A stretch of 24,488 nucleotides of DNA, taken from assembly GCA_934725735.1 (NCBI GenBank), contig CAKVCP010000021.1:1-24488 (forward strand), in the 5' to 3' direction. The notes under the pieces are model-generated. The model was not told the origin of the DNA, made no database searches, and worked only from the letters and a program-made list of their open reading frames with translations. Numbering within the stretch: position 1 is the stretch's first letter; each line of letters begins with the position of its first letter. This document shows positions 7,977-16,166 of this stretch, one piece after another. A program made the translations under genes and the position numbers. Source of the DNA: an uncultured Thermoguttaceae bacterium. Lineage in GTDB: Bacteria > Planctomycetota > Planctomycetia > Pirellulales > Thermoguttaceae.

Positions 7977-8011
7977 GCGATTTGGGAAAGGGAGGGGGCT
8001 TTTTCGTCAAG

Positions 8012-8047
8012 AAACAGAAAACGCGACGTCTCGAGGGAGGCGTCGCG
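8012..8047 (-). terminator. Terminator of nifJ
   Basis: Minus-strand stem of nine base pairs including one G-T (8039-8047 with 8022-8030), with an eight-base loop, followed by the T-rich tract TTTTCTGTTTC. It lies about 30 bases after the nifJ stop and ahead of the promoter for the next minus-strand gene, so the two genes are separate units. Confidence 0.75.
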
Positions 8048-8078
8048 TCAATTTAGATTCTAACTACAGAGGTTGGAC

Positions 8079-11000
8079 TCAGTTCTTTTTGACGTCCTGG
8101 AGCGCTTTGTAATATTCATAGCGCTTGTAGATATCGGCCTGAGCTTCGTCCGTGAACTTCTGAGCGGCTTCAGGATTGGCGCGCTTGAGGGACTTGAAGC
8201 GGTTCTGCTTGGCTTCGAAGTCGGCGAGCAATCCTTCGGGAGCCTTGCTCGCGAGGACGAACGGCTTTTCGAGGCGCGGGTCATAGGACCACAGCGGCCA
8301 GTAACCGCACTTGACGGCTTCTTTCTGGAGATCCATACCGGTCTTCATATCGATACCCTGACCGATGCAGTGGCTGTAAGCGATAACGAGAGACGGACCA
8401 TTGTAGGATTCCGCGGCGACGAGGGTCTTGATCGCGTGCGCGGGGTTCGCGCCGATGGAGATCTGACCGACGAAGCAGGAGCCGTAAGCGACCGCCATCA
8501 TGCCGAGGTCTTTCTTACCGGTGACTTTACCGCTGGCGGCGAACTTAGCGACGGCGCCCTTCGGAGTGGACTTCGACGCCTGACCGCCGGTGTTGGAGTA
8601 AACTTCGGTGTCGAGGACGAGGATGTTGACGTTGTAGTTGGAGGCGACGACGTGATCGAGGCCGCCGTAACCGATATCGTAAGCCCAACCGTCTCCGCCG
8701 ATGATCCATTGGCTTCTGCGCACGAGGTAGTCGGCGGACATGGAGATCAATTTCGCCTGATCGCAACTGCAAGCGCAAGAGTCGACCTTCGCCTTGAGTT
8801 CTTTGACCCAAGCGCGCTGCTGAGCGATTTCCGCTTCCGTTTCCTGCTTGTTGTTCAGGAGGTTGTCGACGAGTTCGGCGCCGATCTGGTCGCGTTTTTC
8901 AGCGATCAGTTCGCGAACGAAGGCGCTCTGCTGTTCGACGGCGACGCGCATACCGAGACCGAATTCCGCGTTGTCTTCGAAGAGGGAGTTGCACCACGCC
9001 GGACCATAGCCTTCCGCGTTGGTCGTGTAAGGCGTCGTCGGGAGGTTCGCGCCGTAGATGGAGGAGCAACCGGTGGCGTTCGCGATAAGCATACGATCGC
9101 CGAAGAGCTGCGTTACGAGTTTAACGTAAGGCGTTTCGCCGCAACCCGCGCACGAGCCGGAGAATTCGAAGAGGGGCAGAAGGAGCTGCGATCCCTTGAC
9201 GCTCGCGACGTTGACCTTGGAACGATCGTAATCGGGAATGCTGAGGAAGTAATCCCAAGACTTGCGTTCGGTTTCGAGATGCTTGAGCTGGTTCTCGAGG
9301 TTGATCGCCTTCTTGCCTTCGACTTCCTTGTTCTTCGCCGGGCAGACGTAGGTGCACATGCCGCAACCGGTGCAGTCGTCGGGAGCGACCTGGATCGTGA
9401 ACTTCTTACCGGCGAATTCCTTCGTCTTGGCGTCGACGGACTTGAAGCCTTCGGGCGCGCCTTCCGCAGAATCGTAAATCTTGAGACGAATCGCGGCGTG
9501 AGGACACACGAGCGAGCAGTTGCCGCATTGGATACAGACGTTCGGATCCCAGATCGGAATATCGATCGCGATCGAGCGCTTTTCGTACTTCGTGGTGCCC
9601 GTGGGGAAGGTGCCGTCCGCTGTGGAGAGCATGTCTTTGACGGTGAGTTCTTCGCCGCGATAGCCGAGGATTTCGCCCAAGACGTTTTGGACGAATTCGG
9701 GAGCGTCGCCGTGGATGCTCGCTTCGCGATGGAAGGTGGAGGTAACTTCCGCAGGAACCTTGACTTCCTGGAGCGCGGCGAGAGAGGAGTCGACCGCCTT
9801 GAAGTTCTTTTCGACGATCTCGGGGCCCTTCTTGCCGTAGACCTTCTGGATACCGGCCTTAATGCGCTCGATACCTTCGTCGACGGGCATGAAGTCGCCG
9901 AGCTTGAAGAAGCAGGTTTCCATGACGGTGTTGATGCGACCGCCCATGCCGGCGTTCTTCGCGACGGTGACCGCGTCGACGACGTAGAACTTCAGTTTCT
10001 TGGAGATGATATCCTGCTGCAATTCGATCGGGAGGTGATCCCAAACTTCGTCGGCGCTATAAGGAGCGTTGAGAAGGAAGACGCCGCCTTCGACGATGTT
10101 GCTGAGCATGTCGAGCTTCTTGGTGAAGACGAACTGGTGGCACGCGACGAAATTCGCGGAGTGGATCAGATAGGAGCCCTTAATCGGACGAGGCGAGAAG
10201 CGCAGGTGAGAGATCGTGACCGCGCCGGCCTTCTTGGAGTCGTAAACGAAGTAACCCTGGCTGTAGTTCGGGGTGTATTCGCCGACGATCTTCGTGGTTT
10301 CTTTGTTCGCGCCGACGGTTCCGTCGCTACCAAGACCGTAGAAGATGCAACGACGAACGTCGTCGGCTTCGGAGTTGTAGTTCGGATCGTATTCGATGCT
10401 CGAATTGGTGACGTCGTCTTTGATACCGACGGTGAAGTTGTTCTTGATGGTTCCGTTGGCCATCGCTTCGTAGAGGCCTTTGACCATCGCGGGGGTGAAG
10501 TCTTTGGAAGCGAGGCCGAAACGCCCGCCGTAGATTTTCGGCATGACGCCTTCCCATTCCTGAGCCATGGCGGAGACGACGTCGTGATAGAGGGGTTCGC
10601 CGGTCGCGCCGGGTTCTTTGGTGCGGTCGAGGACGGCGATCTTCTTAACGGTTTTGGGGAGCGCGCCGACGAACGCGGCGGCGGAGAACGGACGATAGAG
10701 GCGGACGTTCAAGAGACCGACCTTCTTGTCCATGCCGATCGTGTCAAGGTATTCTTCAACGATACCCGCGCCGCTGCCGATAACGACGACGACGGATTCG
10801 GCGTTCGGATCGCCGACGTAGTCGAAGATGTGGTACTGACGACCGGTGAGGGAGGCGAATTTGTCCATCGCTTCCTGAACGATACCGGGAACGGCGTTGT
10901 ACGTCGGGTTGCAAGCTTCGCGCGCCTGGAAGAAGACGTCGGAGTTCTGCGCGGTTCCGCGGACGACCGGGTGCGCCGGATTGAGGGCGCGGTCGCGGAA

Positions 11001-11612
11001 TTGCTTGACGAGATCGAGATCGATCATCGCGCGAACCGTTTCTTCGGGAAGCTTTTCGAGTTTGCCGACTTCGTGAGAGGTGCGGAAACCGTCGAAGAAG
11101 TGCATGAAAGGAACGCGGCTCTTGTAGGTGGAGGCGTAGGAGATAAGGGCGAGGTCGTGTGTTTCCTGGACGGAACCGCTTGCGAGCATAGCCCAACCGC
11201 AGGAGCGGGTCGCCATGACGTCGGAGTGATCGCCGAAGATGGAGAGCGCGTGGGTCGCGATGCAACGCGCGGTGACATGGAAGACGGTCGGGGTCTGTTC
11301 GCCGGCGATCTTGAACATGTTCGGGATCATGAGCAGGAGACCCTGCGAGGCGGTAAAGGTGCAGGTCAAAGCGCCAGCCTGCAAAGAACCGTGAACCGCG
11401 CCCGCCGCGCCCGCTTCACTCTGCATTTCGACGATTTGCGGCACGACGCCGAAGAGGTTCTTCTTACCTTTGGCCGACCACTCGTCGGCAAGTTCGCCCA
11501 TGGTTGAAGACGGCGTGATCGGGTAAATAGCCATCACTTCATTGCAAAGATGCGCGATCATTGCAGCGGCTTCATTACCGTCGCACATAACAAAGCGTTT
11601 TTCGTCGCTCAC
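8079..11612 (-). CDS. nifJ: Pyruvate:ferredoxin (flavodoxin) oxidoreductase
   Basis: Oxygen-sensitive cytoplasmic enzyme that oxidises pyruvate to acetyl-CoA and CO2 and reduces ferredoxin or flavodoxin. The 1177-residue length is that of the single-chain homodimeric form. The N-terminal domain carries YPITPSS and the gamma/alpha domains follow. A ferredoxin domain holds two [4Fe-4S] motifs: C693, C696, C699, C703 and C747, C750, C753, C757. The third cluster ligands are C821 and C824 (SCAGCGE), C849 (ATGCSS) and C1082 (YSHCIG). The thiamine diphosphate site is GGDGWAYDIGYGG around 972-984 followed by NVNILVLDTEVYSNTGGQ. All cluster and cofactor motifs are intact. The start codon is GTG with GAGGAGA six bases upstream. 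It is monocistronic, with its own terminator. The presence of this enzyme and the absence of pyruvate dehydrogenase genes nearby suggest anaerobic or fermentative metabolism. Confidence 0.97.
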   Translation of the reverse strand: MSDEKRFVMCDGNEAAAMIAHLCNEVMAIYPITPSSTMGELADEWSAKGKKNLFGVVPQIVEMQSEAGAAGAVHGSLQAGALTCTFTASQGLLLMIPNMFKIAGEQTPTVFHVTARCIATHALSIFGDHSDVMATRSCGWAMLASGSVQETHDLALISYASTYKSRVPFMHFFDGFRTSHEVGKLEKLPEETVRAMIDLDLVKQFRDRALNPAHPVVRGTAQNSDVFFQAREACNPTYNAVPGIVQEAMDKFASLTGRQYHIFDYVGDPNAESVVVVIGSGAGIVEEYLDTIGMDKKVGLLNVRLYRPFSAAAFVGALPKTVKKIAVLDRTKEPGATGEPLYHDVVSAMAQEWEGVMPKIYGGRFGLASKDFTPAMVKGLYEAMANGTIKNNFTVGIKDDVTNSSIEYDPNYNSEADDVRRCIFYGLGSDGTVGANKETTKIVGEYTPNYSQGYFVYDSKKAGAVTISHLRFSPRPIKGSYLIHSANFVACHQFVFTKKLDMLSNIVEGGVFLLNAPYSADEVWDHLPIELQQDIISKKLKFYVVDAVTVAKNAGMGGRINTVMETCFFKLGDFMPVDEGIERIKAGIQKVYGKKGPEIVEKNFKAVDSSLAALQEVKVPAEVTSTFHREASIHGDAPEFVQNVLGEILGYRGEELTVKDMLSTADGTFPTGTTKYEKRSIAIDIPIWDPNVCIQCGNCSLVCPHAAIRLKIYDSAEGAPEGFKSVDAKTKEFAGKKFTIQVAPDDCTGCGMCTYVCPAKNKEVEGKKAINLENQLKHLETERKSWDYFLSIPDYDRSKVNVASVKGSQLLLPLFEFSGSCAGCGETPYVKLVTQLFGDRMLIANATGCSSIYGANLPTTPYTTNAEGYGPAWCNSLFEDNAEFGLGMRVAVEQQSAFVRELIAEKRDQIGAELVDNLLNNKQETEAEIAQQRAWVKELKAKVDSCACSCDQAKLISMSADYLVRRSQWIIGGDGWAYDIGYGGLDHVVASNYNVNILVLDTEVYSNTGGQASKSTPKGAVAKFAASGKVTGKKDLGMMAVAYGSCFVGQISIGANPAHAIKTLVAAESYNGPSLVIAYSHCIGQGIDMKTGMDLQKEAVKCGYWPLWSYDPRLEKPFVLASKAPEGLLADFEAKQNRFKSLKRANPEAAQKFTDEAQADIYKRYEYYKALQDVKKN

Positions 11613-11618
11613 TGTAGG

Positions 11619-11625
11619 TCTCCTC
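11619..11625 (-). promoter_or_regulatory. Ribosome binding site of nifJ (GTG start)
   Basis: Minus-strand GAGGAGA lies six bases before the GTG at 11612-11610. No ATG is available between it and the conserved N-terminal sequence, so it fixes the non-ATG start. Confidence 0.75.
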
Positions 11626-12035
11626 TACACGTATTTAATTCAACGTATCGTTCGGGCGTCTTGCCCTCAAATTCCCTTATATTTAGGCGTGTCGCGCGTC
11701 AGGGTTGGGCGCCCGACGTCGACGTCCTGCGATTCGAAGAATGAACGCGTGGACGTAGTAACGCCATTAAAAAAATTTCCCCTTCATTCTATCCCCATGG
11801 ACAAAAACGCGCAAGGGGGCGGGGGATGGATTGTCGCCTCGCGGCGATATGTAACCGTCCTTTTTTCGGCCTCTCTTTAACGGCGAGTAAAGAAATTACG
11901 ATGATTTTTTTTTGAATAATTTTTATTTCGTGGTAATTATGGCGATAAAAAACGTTTTAACGATTTAAAATGCTCTGTTTTTTGCCATATTTTGGGGAAA
12001 AGTCGCATATTTTCTCAATATTATCCGCAACGCTG
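11626..12035. other. Gene-free intergenic stretch, AT-rich on its right side
   Basis: This gap separates divergent nifJ from the Hcp-like gene. No convincing gene is present. The right part, from about 11889, is strongly AT-rich compared with the rest of the window, with several A and T tracts running up to the -35 box at 12036. That is the arrangement expected of an UP element bound by the RNA polymerase alpha C-terminal domain. A small hairpin (TCGCC-TCGC-GGCGA) near 11835 has a T run only some distance later. No clear nifJ promoter could be picked out. Confidence 0.4.
11707..11726. repeat. Two abutting palindromes upstream of nifJ
   Basis: GGGCGCCC (11707-11714) is directly followed by GACGTCGACGTC (11715-11726). 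Both are perfect inverted repeats about 95-115 bases upstream of the nifJ start. They could form an operator, but GTCGAC-type words are very common in this genome, so chance is a fair alternative. Confidence 0.3.
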
Positions 12036-12064
12036 TTGCGTTCTTTCGCGTATACTGATATAAT
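12036..12064 (+). promoter_or_regulatory. Near-consensus sigma-70 promoter
   Basis: TTGCGT (12036-12041) and a perfect TATAAT (12059-12064) are separated by exactly 17 bases, with AT-rich sequence immediately upstream. The predicted transcription start is near 12070-12072. It is the best promoter in the window and drives the structured RNA and probably the Hcp-like gene. Confidence 0.75.
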
Positions 12065-12070
12065 GTCAAA

Positions 12071-12220
12071 AAGTAAGACGGCTTGGCGCGCGGCATGAAG
12101 AGCGCCGAGTCGGCGCGCGGCGGCGTAGGCGGTTACGCTTTGGCGCGCAAGTGAGAAGAAAGACGGCAGCGTCGATCAGCGTTTAGGCAACTCTGATCGC
12201 GTCGACCGTTTTTTGTTTTT
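12071..12220 (+). ncRNA. Candidate structured RNA (small RNA or leader attenuator)
   Basis: Three hairpins follow one another between the promoter and the Hcp-like gene. The first is an 11-base-pair stem (12079-12089 with 12102-12112, G-T pairs included) with a 12-base loop. The second is a six-base-pair outer stem (12113-12118 with 12143-12148) enclosing an inner five-base-pair stem (12123-12127 with 12134-12138). A purine-rich single-stranded linker (about 12149-12165) comes next, then the terminator-like third hairpin ending in a T tract. I could not match it to SRP RNA, 6S RNA, RNase P RNA, tmRNA or a riboswitch class that I can recognise by eye. It may be an independent small RNA of about 150 bases or a leader that terminates transcription before the downstream gene. 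Confidence 0.5.
12170..12220 (+). terminator. Terminator-like hairpin ahead of the Hcp-like gene
   Basis: CGATCAG (12173-12179) pairs with CTGATCG (12193-12199), extended by two further pairs past a bulge. An alternative stem GTCGA/TCGAC (12171-12175 with 12202-12206) abuts the T tract more closely. The tract is TTTTTTGTTTTTT (12209-12221 region). It lies about 67 bases before the proposed ATG. The two competing stems are compatible with a switch. Confidence 0.6.
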
Positions 12221-12287
12221 TAGGCCCTTAACGACCGCCCCTGAGCTGCGGGAGCGATCGTCACGAATAGAAAGCACACGGCATATT

Positions 12288-14078
12288 ATGTTTGAAAATC
12301 AGACGGAACCTACGTTTGGCGCGACGCGTGTCGTTGAACCTAAGACGTCGAGCCTTCGATATCTGTTGTTGGGCTGGTGTAAAATCATTGCGAACGACGT
12401 CGTGAAAGCGCGCGCTCTTGAGAACCGTAGCGAAACGGTCGTCTCGTACCTGTTAGAAGCGTTGGAAGCGTCTTCCGCGAACGCGTCTCTCGACGTGAAG
12501 TCTCTCGCGAAGCTCGTGCTGCGCGGCGACTATATTTCGCAGTTGGCGAGCGTGATTGCGGAGGAGACGTCCGCCAAAGAAATCGACGCGTATGAGCAGA
12601 AAGTTCTCGAGACGATCGCCGAGATTCCGGAGCCCGACGACGCGCAGATTGAAAAATTGATCGCGAATGGGAGCGAGTATTTGCCGGACGCGTCGATCGC
12701 GTCGATCGGCGCCGAGTCGTTCGCGTTAGTGGAGACGCTGAGCGCGGGCGTCGTCGGAGCGGCGGGTAATTTGCGCCGTTCTTTGGAAATCGAGCATGAC
12801 GCGTGTCGTTCCCTCGATTTCGAAGCGCAAGGGCTGCGCAATCACTTGGAGTCGTTGCGTCCGAAGGAACGTCGCGAACGTCGCGCCGAGATCACCGCCG
12901 AAGCCGACGCCGTCGAAGAAAGGGCGCGCAATTGGCGCGAAAAGAATAAGTTGGCGCTCGACGGAATCGTCGACGCTTTGGCGCTCCTTGCCGACGAGGG
13001 CGCCGACGAGGAGAAACTGTACGACGCGCTCTTCAATATCGGTTGCGTCAACGCCGCCGCTTTAGAGACGCTCGAAGAGGGAATTAAGTGGCGTTACGGC
13101 GAACAGACCCCCGAAGCCGTCCTTCTTTCCCCCAAAGCAGGGAAATGCGTCCTCTTCATGGGAGACGATCTCGACGCGCTCATGCAGCTCCTCGATCAGG
13201 CCGAATACAACGAAGTCGACGTCTGGACTCACGGCGACTCCATCGTCGCTCACTCCCTCAAGGCGTTCCGCGAGAAGAAACGACTCGTCGGACATTACGG
13301 CGGTTCGTGGCGCAATCAGCGCGGCGAACTCGGCGCTTTCCCCGGCGGGATACTTGTCGCCTCCGCGCCTATCGAAGAGCCAGACGGATCCTACGCGCCT
13401 TACATCTTCACGACCAAACCGTCGTACTGCGAATCTGTCGCCGTCGTCCCCAAAAAAGCCGACGGGTCGTATAATATGAGCCCCGTGATCCGCGCCGCGA
13501 AGGATTCGAGCGGTTTCTTCCGAGGGGCGACCCTGGAGAAGCTTCCCGTGGGATTCGGCGGCGTGTCGAAAGTCCTCGACGCGGTTGAACACGCGGCTCG
13601 CGCCATTCGCGACAATCGCTTGGAAAAGATCGTCGTCATCGGCGGTCAGGACGTCAACGGCGATTCGAACGACTACTTTGCTCGACTCTTTGCCGCCGTC
13701 CCAAACGACGCGTTCGTCATCTCGTTCGGCGACGTGAAATTCCGATTTGATCGGTCGCTGATCACCCCGACTCCCTATGGCGTGACGAAGCTCGTCGACG
13801 TCGGAAGCGAGCGCGACGCCAACGCCGCTCTCCGCTTCGCCAACACGCTGACCGCCGAGCTTGATCGCGATCCTGCCAACGCGCCTTTGTCCTTCTTCGT
13901 CAGCTTGTGGGGCGAAACCTCCCTCGCGTTCCTCCTCTCCCTCTGCGCGTTGGGATATCGAGGAGTCGTCGTCGGCCCCAAGCCCCCCGCATGTTGGACG
14001 CCCGCGTTCGTCGACGCCTTGCGCGAACGCTTTGGCGTGAGACTTGCCGACGACCCCGCCGCCGACTTGGCTCAATGA
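12288..14078 (+). CDS. Hcp (hybrid-cluster/prismane) homologue lacking all cluster ligands
   Basis: A 596-residue cytoplasmic protein with the hybrid-cluster protein fold. Family landmarks are clear: MGDDLDAL (291), THGD (314-317), GHYGGSWRNQRGELGAFPGGIL (335-356), IFTT, a GFGGV segment (422-426), VIGGQD (450-455), KFRF (484-487), LVDVG (502-506) and LSFFVSLWGE (534-543). Against the Desulfovibrio Hcp ligands recalled from memory, every position is changed: H244 to D293, E268 to D317, C312 to P361, C406 to Q454, C434 to D482, C459 to E508 and E494 to G542. Spacing is exact for the first three. The N-terminal cysteine cassette for the [4Fe-4S] cluster is also missing, although the following helical bundle remains. 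It should therefore bind no hybrid cluster and have no hydroxylamine or NO reductase activity. Its role is unknown. The ATG at 12288 is preferred over a TTG at 12213 that lies inside the T tract. No strong Shine-Dalgarno is visible. Confidence 0.85.
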   Translation: MFENQTEPTFGATRVVEPKTSSLRYLLLGWCKIIANDVVKARALENRSETVVSYLLEALEASSANASLDVKSLAKLVLRGDYISQLASVIAEETSAKEIDAYEQKVLETIAEIPEPDDAQIEKLIANGSEYLPDASIASIGAESFALVETLSAGVVGAAGNLRRSLEIEHDACRSLDFEAQGLRNHLESLRPKERRERRAEITAEADAVEERARNWREKNKLALDGIVDALALLADEGADEEKLYDALFNIGCVNAAALETLEEGIKWRYGEQTPEAVLLSPKAGKCVLFMGDDLDALMQLLDQAEYNEVDVWTHGDSIVAHSLKAFREKKRLVGHYGGSWRNQRGELGAFPGGILVASAPIEEPDGSYAPYIFTTKPSYCESVAVVPKKADGSYNMSPVIRAAKDSSGFFRGATLEKLPVGFGGVSKVLDAVEHAARAIRDNRLEKIVVIGGQDVNGDSNDYFARLFAAVPNDAFVISFGDVKFRFDRSLITPTPYGVTKLVDVGSERDANAALRFANTLTAELDRDPANAPLSFFVSLWGETSLAFLLSLCALGYRGVVVGPKPPACWTPAFVDALRERFGVRLADDPAADLAQ

Positions 14079-14094
14079 TCTTCCCTTGACTATC

Positions 14095-14135
14095 GACCAG
14101 CGAAGAGTCCCCTTTTCGCCGGTCATTTTCCTTTA
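14095..14135 (+). terminator. Terminator after the Hcp-like gene
   Basis: Bases 14095-14104 pair with 14115-14124 (nine pairs with one A-C mismatch), and the stem is followed by ATTTTCCTTTA. It lies 16 bases after the stop codon and separates this gene from lnt. Confidence 0.6.
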
Positions 14136-14183
14136 TATAGACGTCTGCGCTTGATTTCTTTGCGCAACGAGGTTCTTTTTCCT

Positions 14184-16166
14184 ATGAACAACGCCGCCGA
14201 CCAAATGAACGCCAAGAGCGCGGAAACGCAGCCCGCGAAGGAGCGCGGCTCGAAAATCTCTCGCCTACTCGGCGCATACGCTCCCTTCTGGTTCGCTCTC
14301 GTGTCTCTTCTGATTTACTATGTCTCCTTGCCCCCCGTTGGACTGCGCTACACGATCTTTATCGTTCCGATGATTTGGGCGAGCGTTCTCGTTCCATATC
14401 GATTTCAACGCGCGTCTCGGAAGGGCGTCGTCGCGGAATCGCGCGGCAAAAGGGCGCTCCTCTTTCCCCTTCGATTTTGGGGACGCGGAGAGTATCGTCA
14501 GTATTGGCTGGCGTTTTTCGTCTTCTGGCTTACGACGGTCGTCTGGGTGAGTTATCCGCACCCCGGCACGATTTTGGGATGGATCGCGCTGAGCGGGTAT
14601 CTGGCGATCTATTTGCCGATCTTCGTCATGCAGGCGCGCGCGCTCAATCGCGCGTTGAAACTTCCGATCTGGCTCGCGTCCGCGCTCTCGTGGCTCGCGT
14701 GCGAGGCGCTGCGTAACGTCGTTATGGGCGGATTCTCCTTCGCCGGGCTTTCTCACGCGTTGTACGACGTTCCCTCCCTTATCCAGATCGCGGAGATCTT
14801 TGGAGAGTATGGCGTCGGCGTCATGATCGTCGCGCTGGGGGCCCTCTTCGCGTCGGGGAATCGGCGTTCTCAGAGCGTCGCCGTGATCCTTTTCCTCGCC
14901 AACTTTATTTACGGGCGATCGTCCCTTCAATCTCTCGACGAAATGGCGCTTCAGACGGCGTCGCACGGGGCGCGACCGATGCGCGTCGCGCTTCTACAAG
15001 ACGCGACGGCGTATCGTTTCCCCGTTCCGGAGGAGACGAATAGGCGCGTTGAAGAGTCGTACCTCGCCCTTGCGCATGAAGCGAGCGAAGATCCGGAAGG
15101 GTACGATTTGATCGTGTGGCCGGAAGGAACCTTCCCGGATTTCTATTTCGATTTAAGTTGCACCCCGTCGTCTCTCAAAGGCGCGGCGCCGGACGCGAAG
15201 ATTCTCGACGGCTCGAAACGATACGCGCGAGAATGGATCATGCGCGCGATTCGCAAGACGCGATTGAGCTTTGCGAATCTTTCGTCGCGTCTTAAAACGC
15301 CGCTTGTTCTGGGGGCGTCCGCCGCCGTTTTCGACGAAGAAGGCTCCGTCGAATCATTTAATTCGGCGATTTACGTTCCGTATTTCGGCACGGAGGAAGA
15401 GTGCGCCGCGCTTGGCCCCGAGATCACCGAAAACGCGCCGACTTCGACTCTCGAGCTTCCGGAGACGACGAGCTTTCGCCGTTACGACAAAGTCGCGCTC
15501 GTGATGTTCGGCGAATACGTTCCCTTTGTCGATTATCTCCCGGACGCGTGGAAGATCAAAGCGGTTTGCGCCGACGTCGCGTTGGGACGCGGGCGCGGTC
15601 CGTCTCTCTTCCAAGTTCCGTCGCGCGACGGGGCGGCGCGATATCTTGTCGCGCCGAACGTCTGCTTTGAGAGTTCCATCCCGCATTTCATCTCTCGACA
15701 AATGGCCGCGTTTCGCAGCGTCGATCTGGACGCGGACGTTTTGCTCAATATCTCTAGCGACGGGTGGTTCCGCAACGGGGCGCAGACGGATCTGCATTTG
15801 GCGACGATGGTCTACCGCGCGATTGAGTCGCGCCGCCCCCTCGCGACGGCGACTCACGGCGGGTTTTCCGCGTATATCGACGCGGGGGGACGCGTTGTCG
15901 CGAAGGGAAAGCGCGGGGTGACGCAGATAGTCGACGCGCGGATTCCGATTGTGAAGACGCGACCGAAAGGACTCCTTCAAACGACCCGCGACGTGAAGAC
16001 GGTCGACTTTTGCGTCGCCGACTTGTTGCGGCGTTGCGGATATGGTATATTCATTGCGTGTTGCGTTTTACAGACGGTTTTGGTCGTGATAAATCGTCGC
16101 CGCGACGCGAAGGGCGACGAATCATTTTCGGATAGGAGGGAAAGATGCGAAGAGGAATCTCTTTAA
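14184..16166 (+). CDS. lnt: Apolipoprotein N-acyltransferase
   Basis: Membrane enzyme that N-acylates the terminal Cys of lipoproteins, the last step after Lgt and LspA. Numbered from the ATG at 14184 (660 residues), the first 260 or so residues hold multiple membrane helices. A nitrilase-fold domain follows with the full catalytic triad: E314 in VWPEGTFPDF, K436 in YDKVALVMFGEYVPF, and C494 in NVCFESSIPH. SSDGWFRNGAQTDLHLA and the ESRRP segment are also typical of the family. A final membrane helix lies near 619-637. The protein is longer than the approximately 510 residues usual in proteobacteria, with extra sequence in the nitrilase domain between the Glu and Lys motifs. An upstream TTG at 14151 is less likely as a start. 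A weak GAGG lies about 12 bases before the ATG. The 3' end overlaps the next gene by 22 bases, so the two are cotranscribed. Confidence 0.95.
   Translation: MNNAADQMNAKSAETQPAKERGSKISRLLGAYAPFWFALVSLLIYYVSLPPVGLRYTIFIVPMIWASVLVPYRFQRASRKGVVAESRGKRALLFPLRFWGRGEYRQYWLAFFVFWLTTVVWVSYPHPGTILGWIALSGYLAIYLPIFVMQARALNRALKLPIWLASALSWLACEALRNVVMGGFSFAGLSHALYDVPSLIQIAEIFGEYGVGVMIVALGALFASGNRRSQSVAVILFLANFIYGRSSLQSLDEMALQTASHGARPMRVALLQDATAYRFPVPEETNRRVEESYLALAHEASEDPEGYDLIVWPEGTFPDFYFDLSCTPSSLKGAAPDAKILDGSKRYAREWIMRAIRKTRLSFANLSSRLKTPLVLGASAAVFDEEGSVESFNSAIYVPYFGTEEECAALGPEITENAPTSTLELPETTSFRRYDKVALVMFGEYVPFVDYLPDAWKIKAVCADVALGRGRGPSLFQVPSRDGAARYLVAPNVCFESSIPHFISRQMAAFRSVDLDADVLLNISSDGWFRNGAQTDLHLATMVYRAIESRRPLATATHGGFSAYIDAGGRVVAKGKRGVTQIVDARIPIVKTRPKGLLQTTRDVKTVDFCVADLLRRCGYGIFIACCVLQTVLVVINRRRDAKGDESFSDRRERCEEESL

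Noticed and set aside
8073..11507. Very long plus-strand open frame (over 1100 codons) opposite nifJ
   Set aside because: It is the antisense of a fully recognisable nifJ. Its translation is repetitive in Asp, Val, Arg and Glu with no domain, as expected from GC-rich codon use on the other strand.
12021..12029. DnaA-box-like TTATCCGCA in AT-rich DNA, hinting at a replication origin
   Set aside because: A single imperfect box with no cluster, and no dnaA, dnaN, gyrB or similar genes nearby. The AT-rich block is better explained as promoter upstream DNA.
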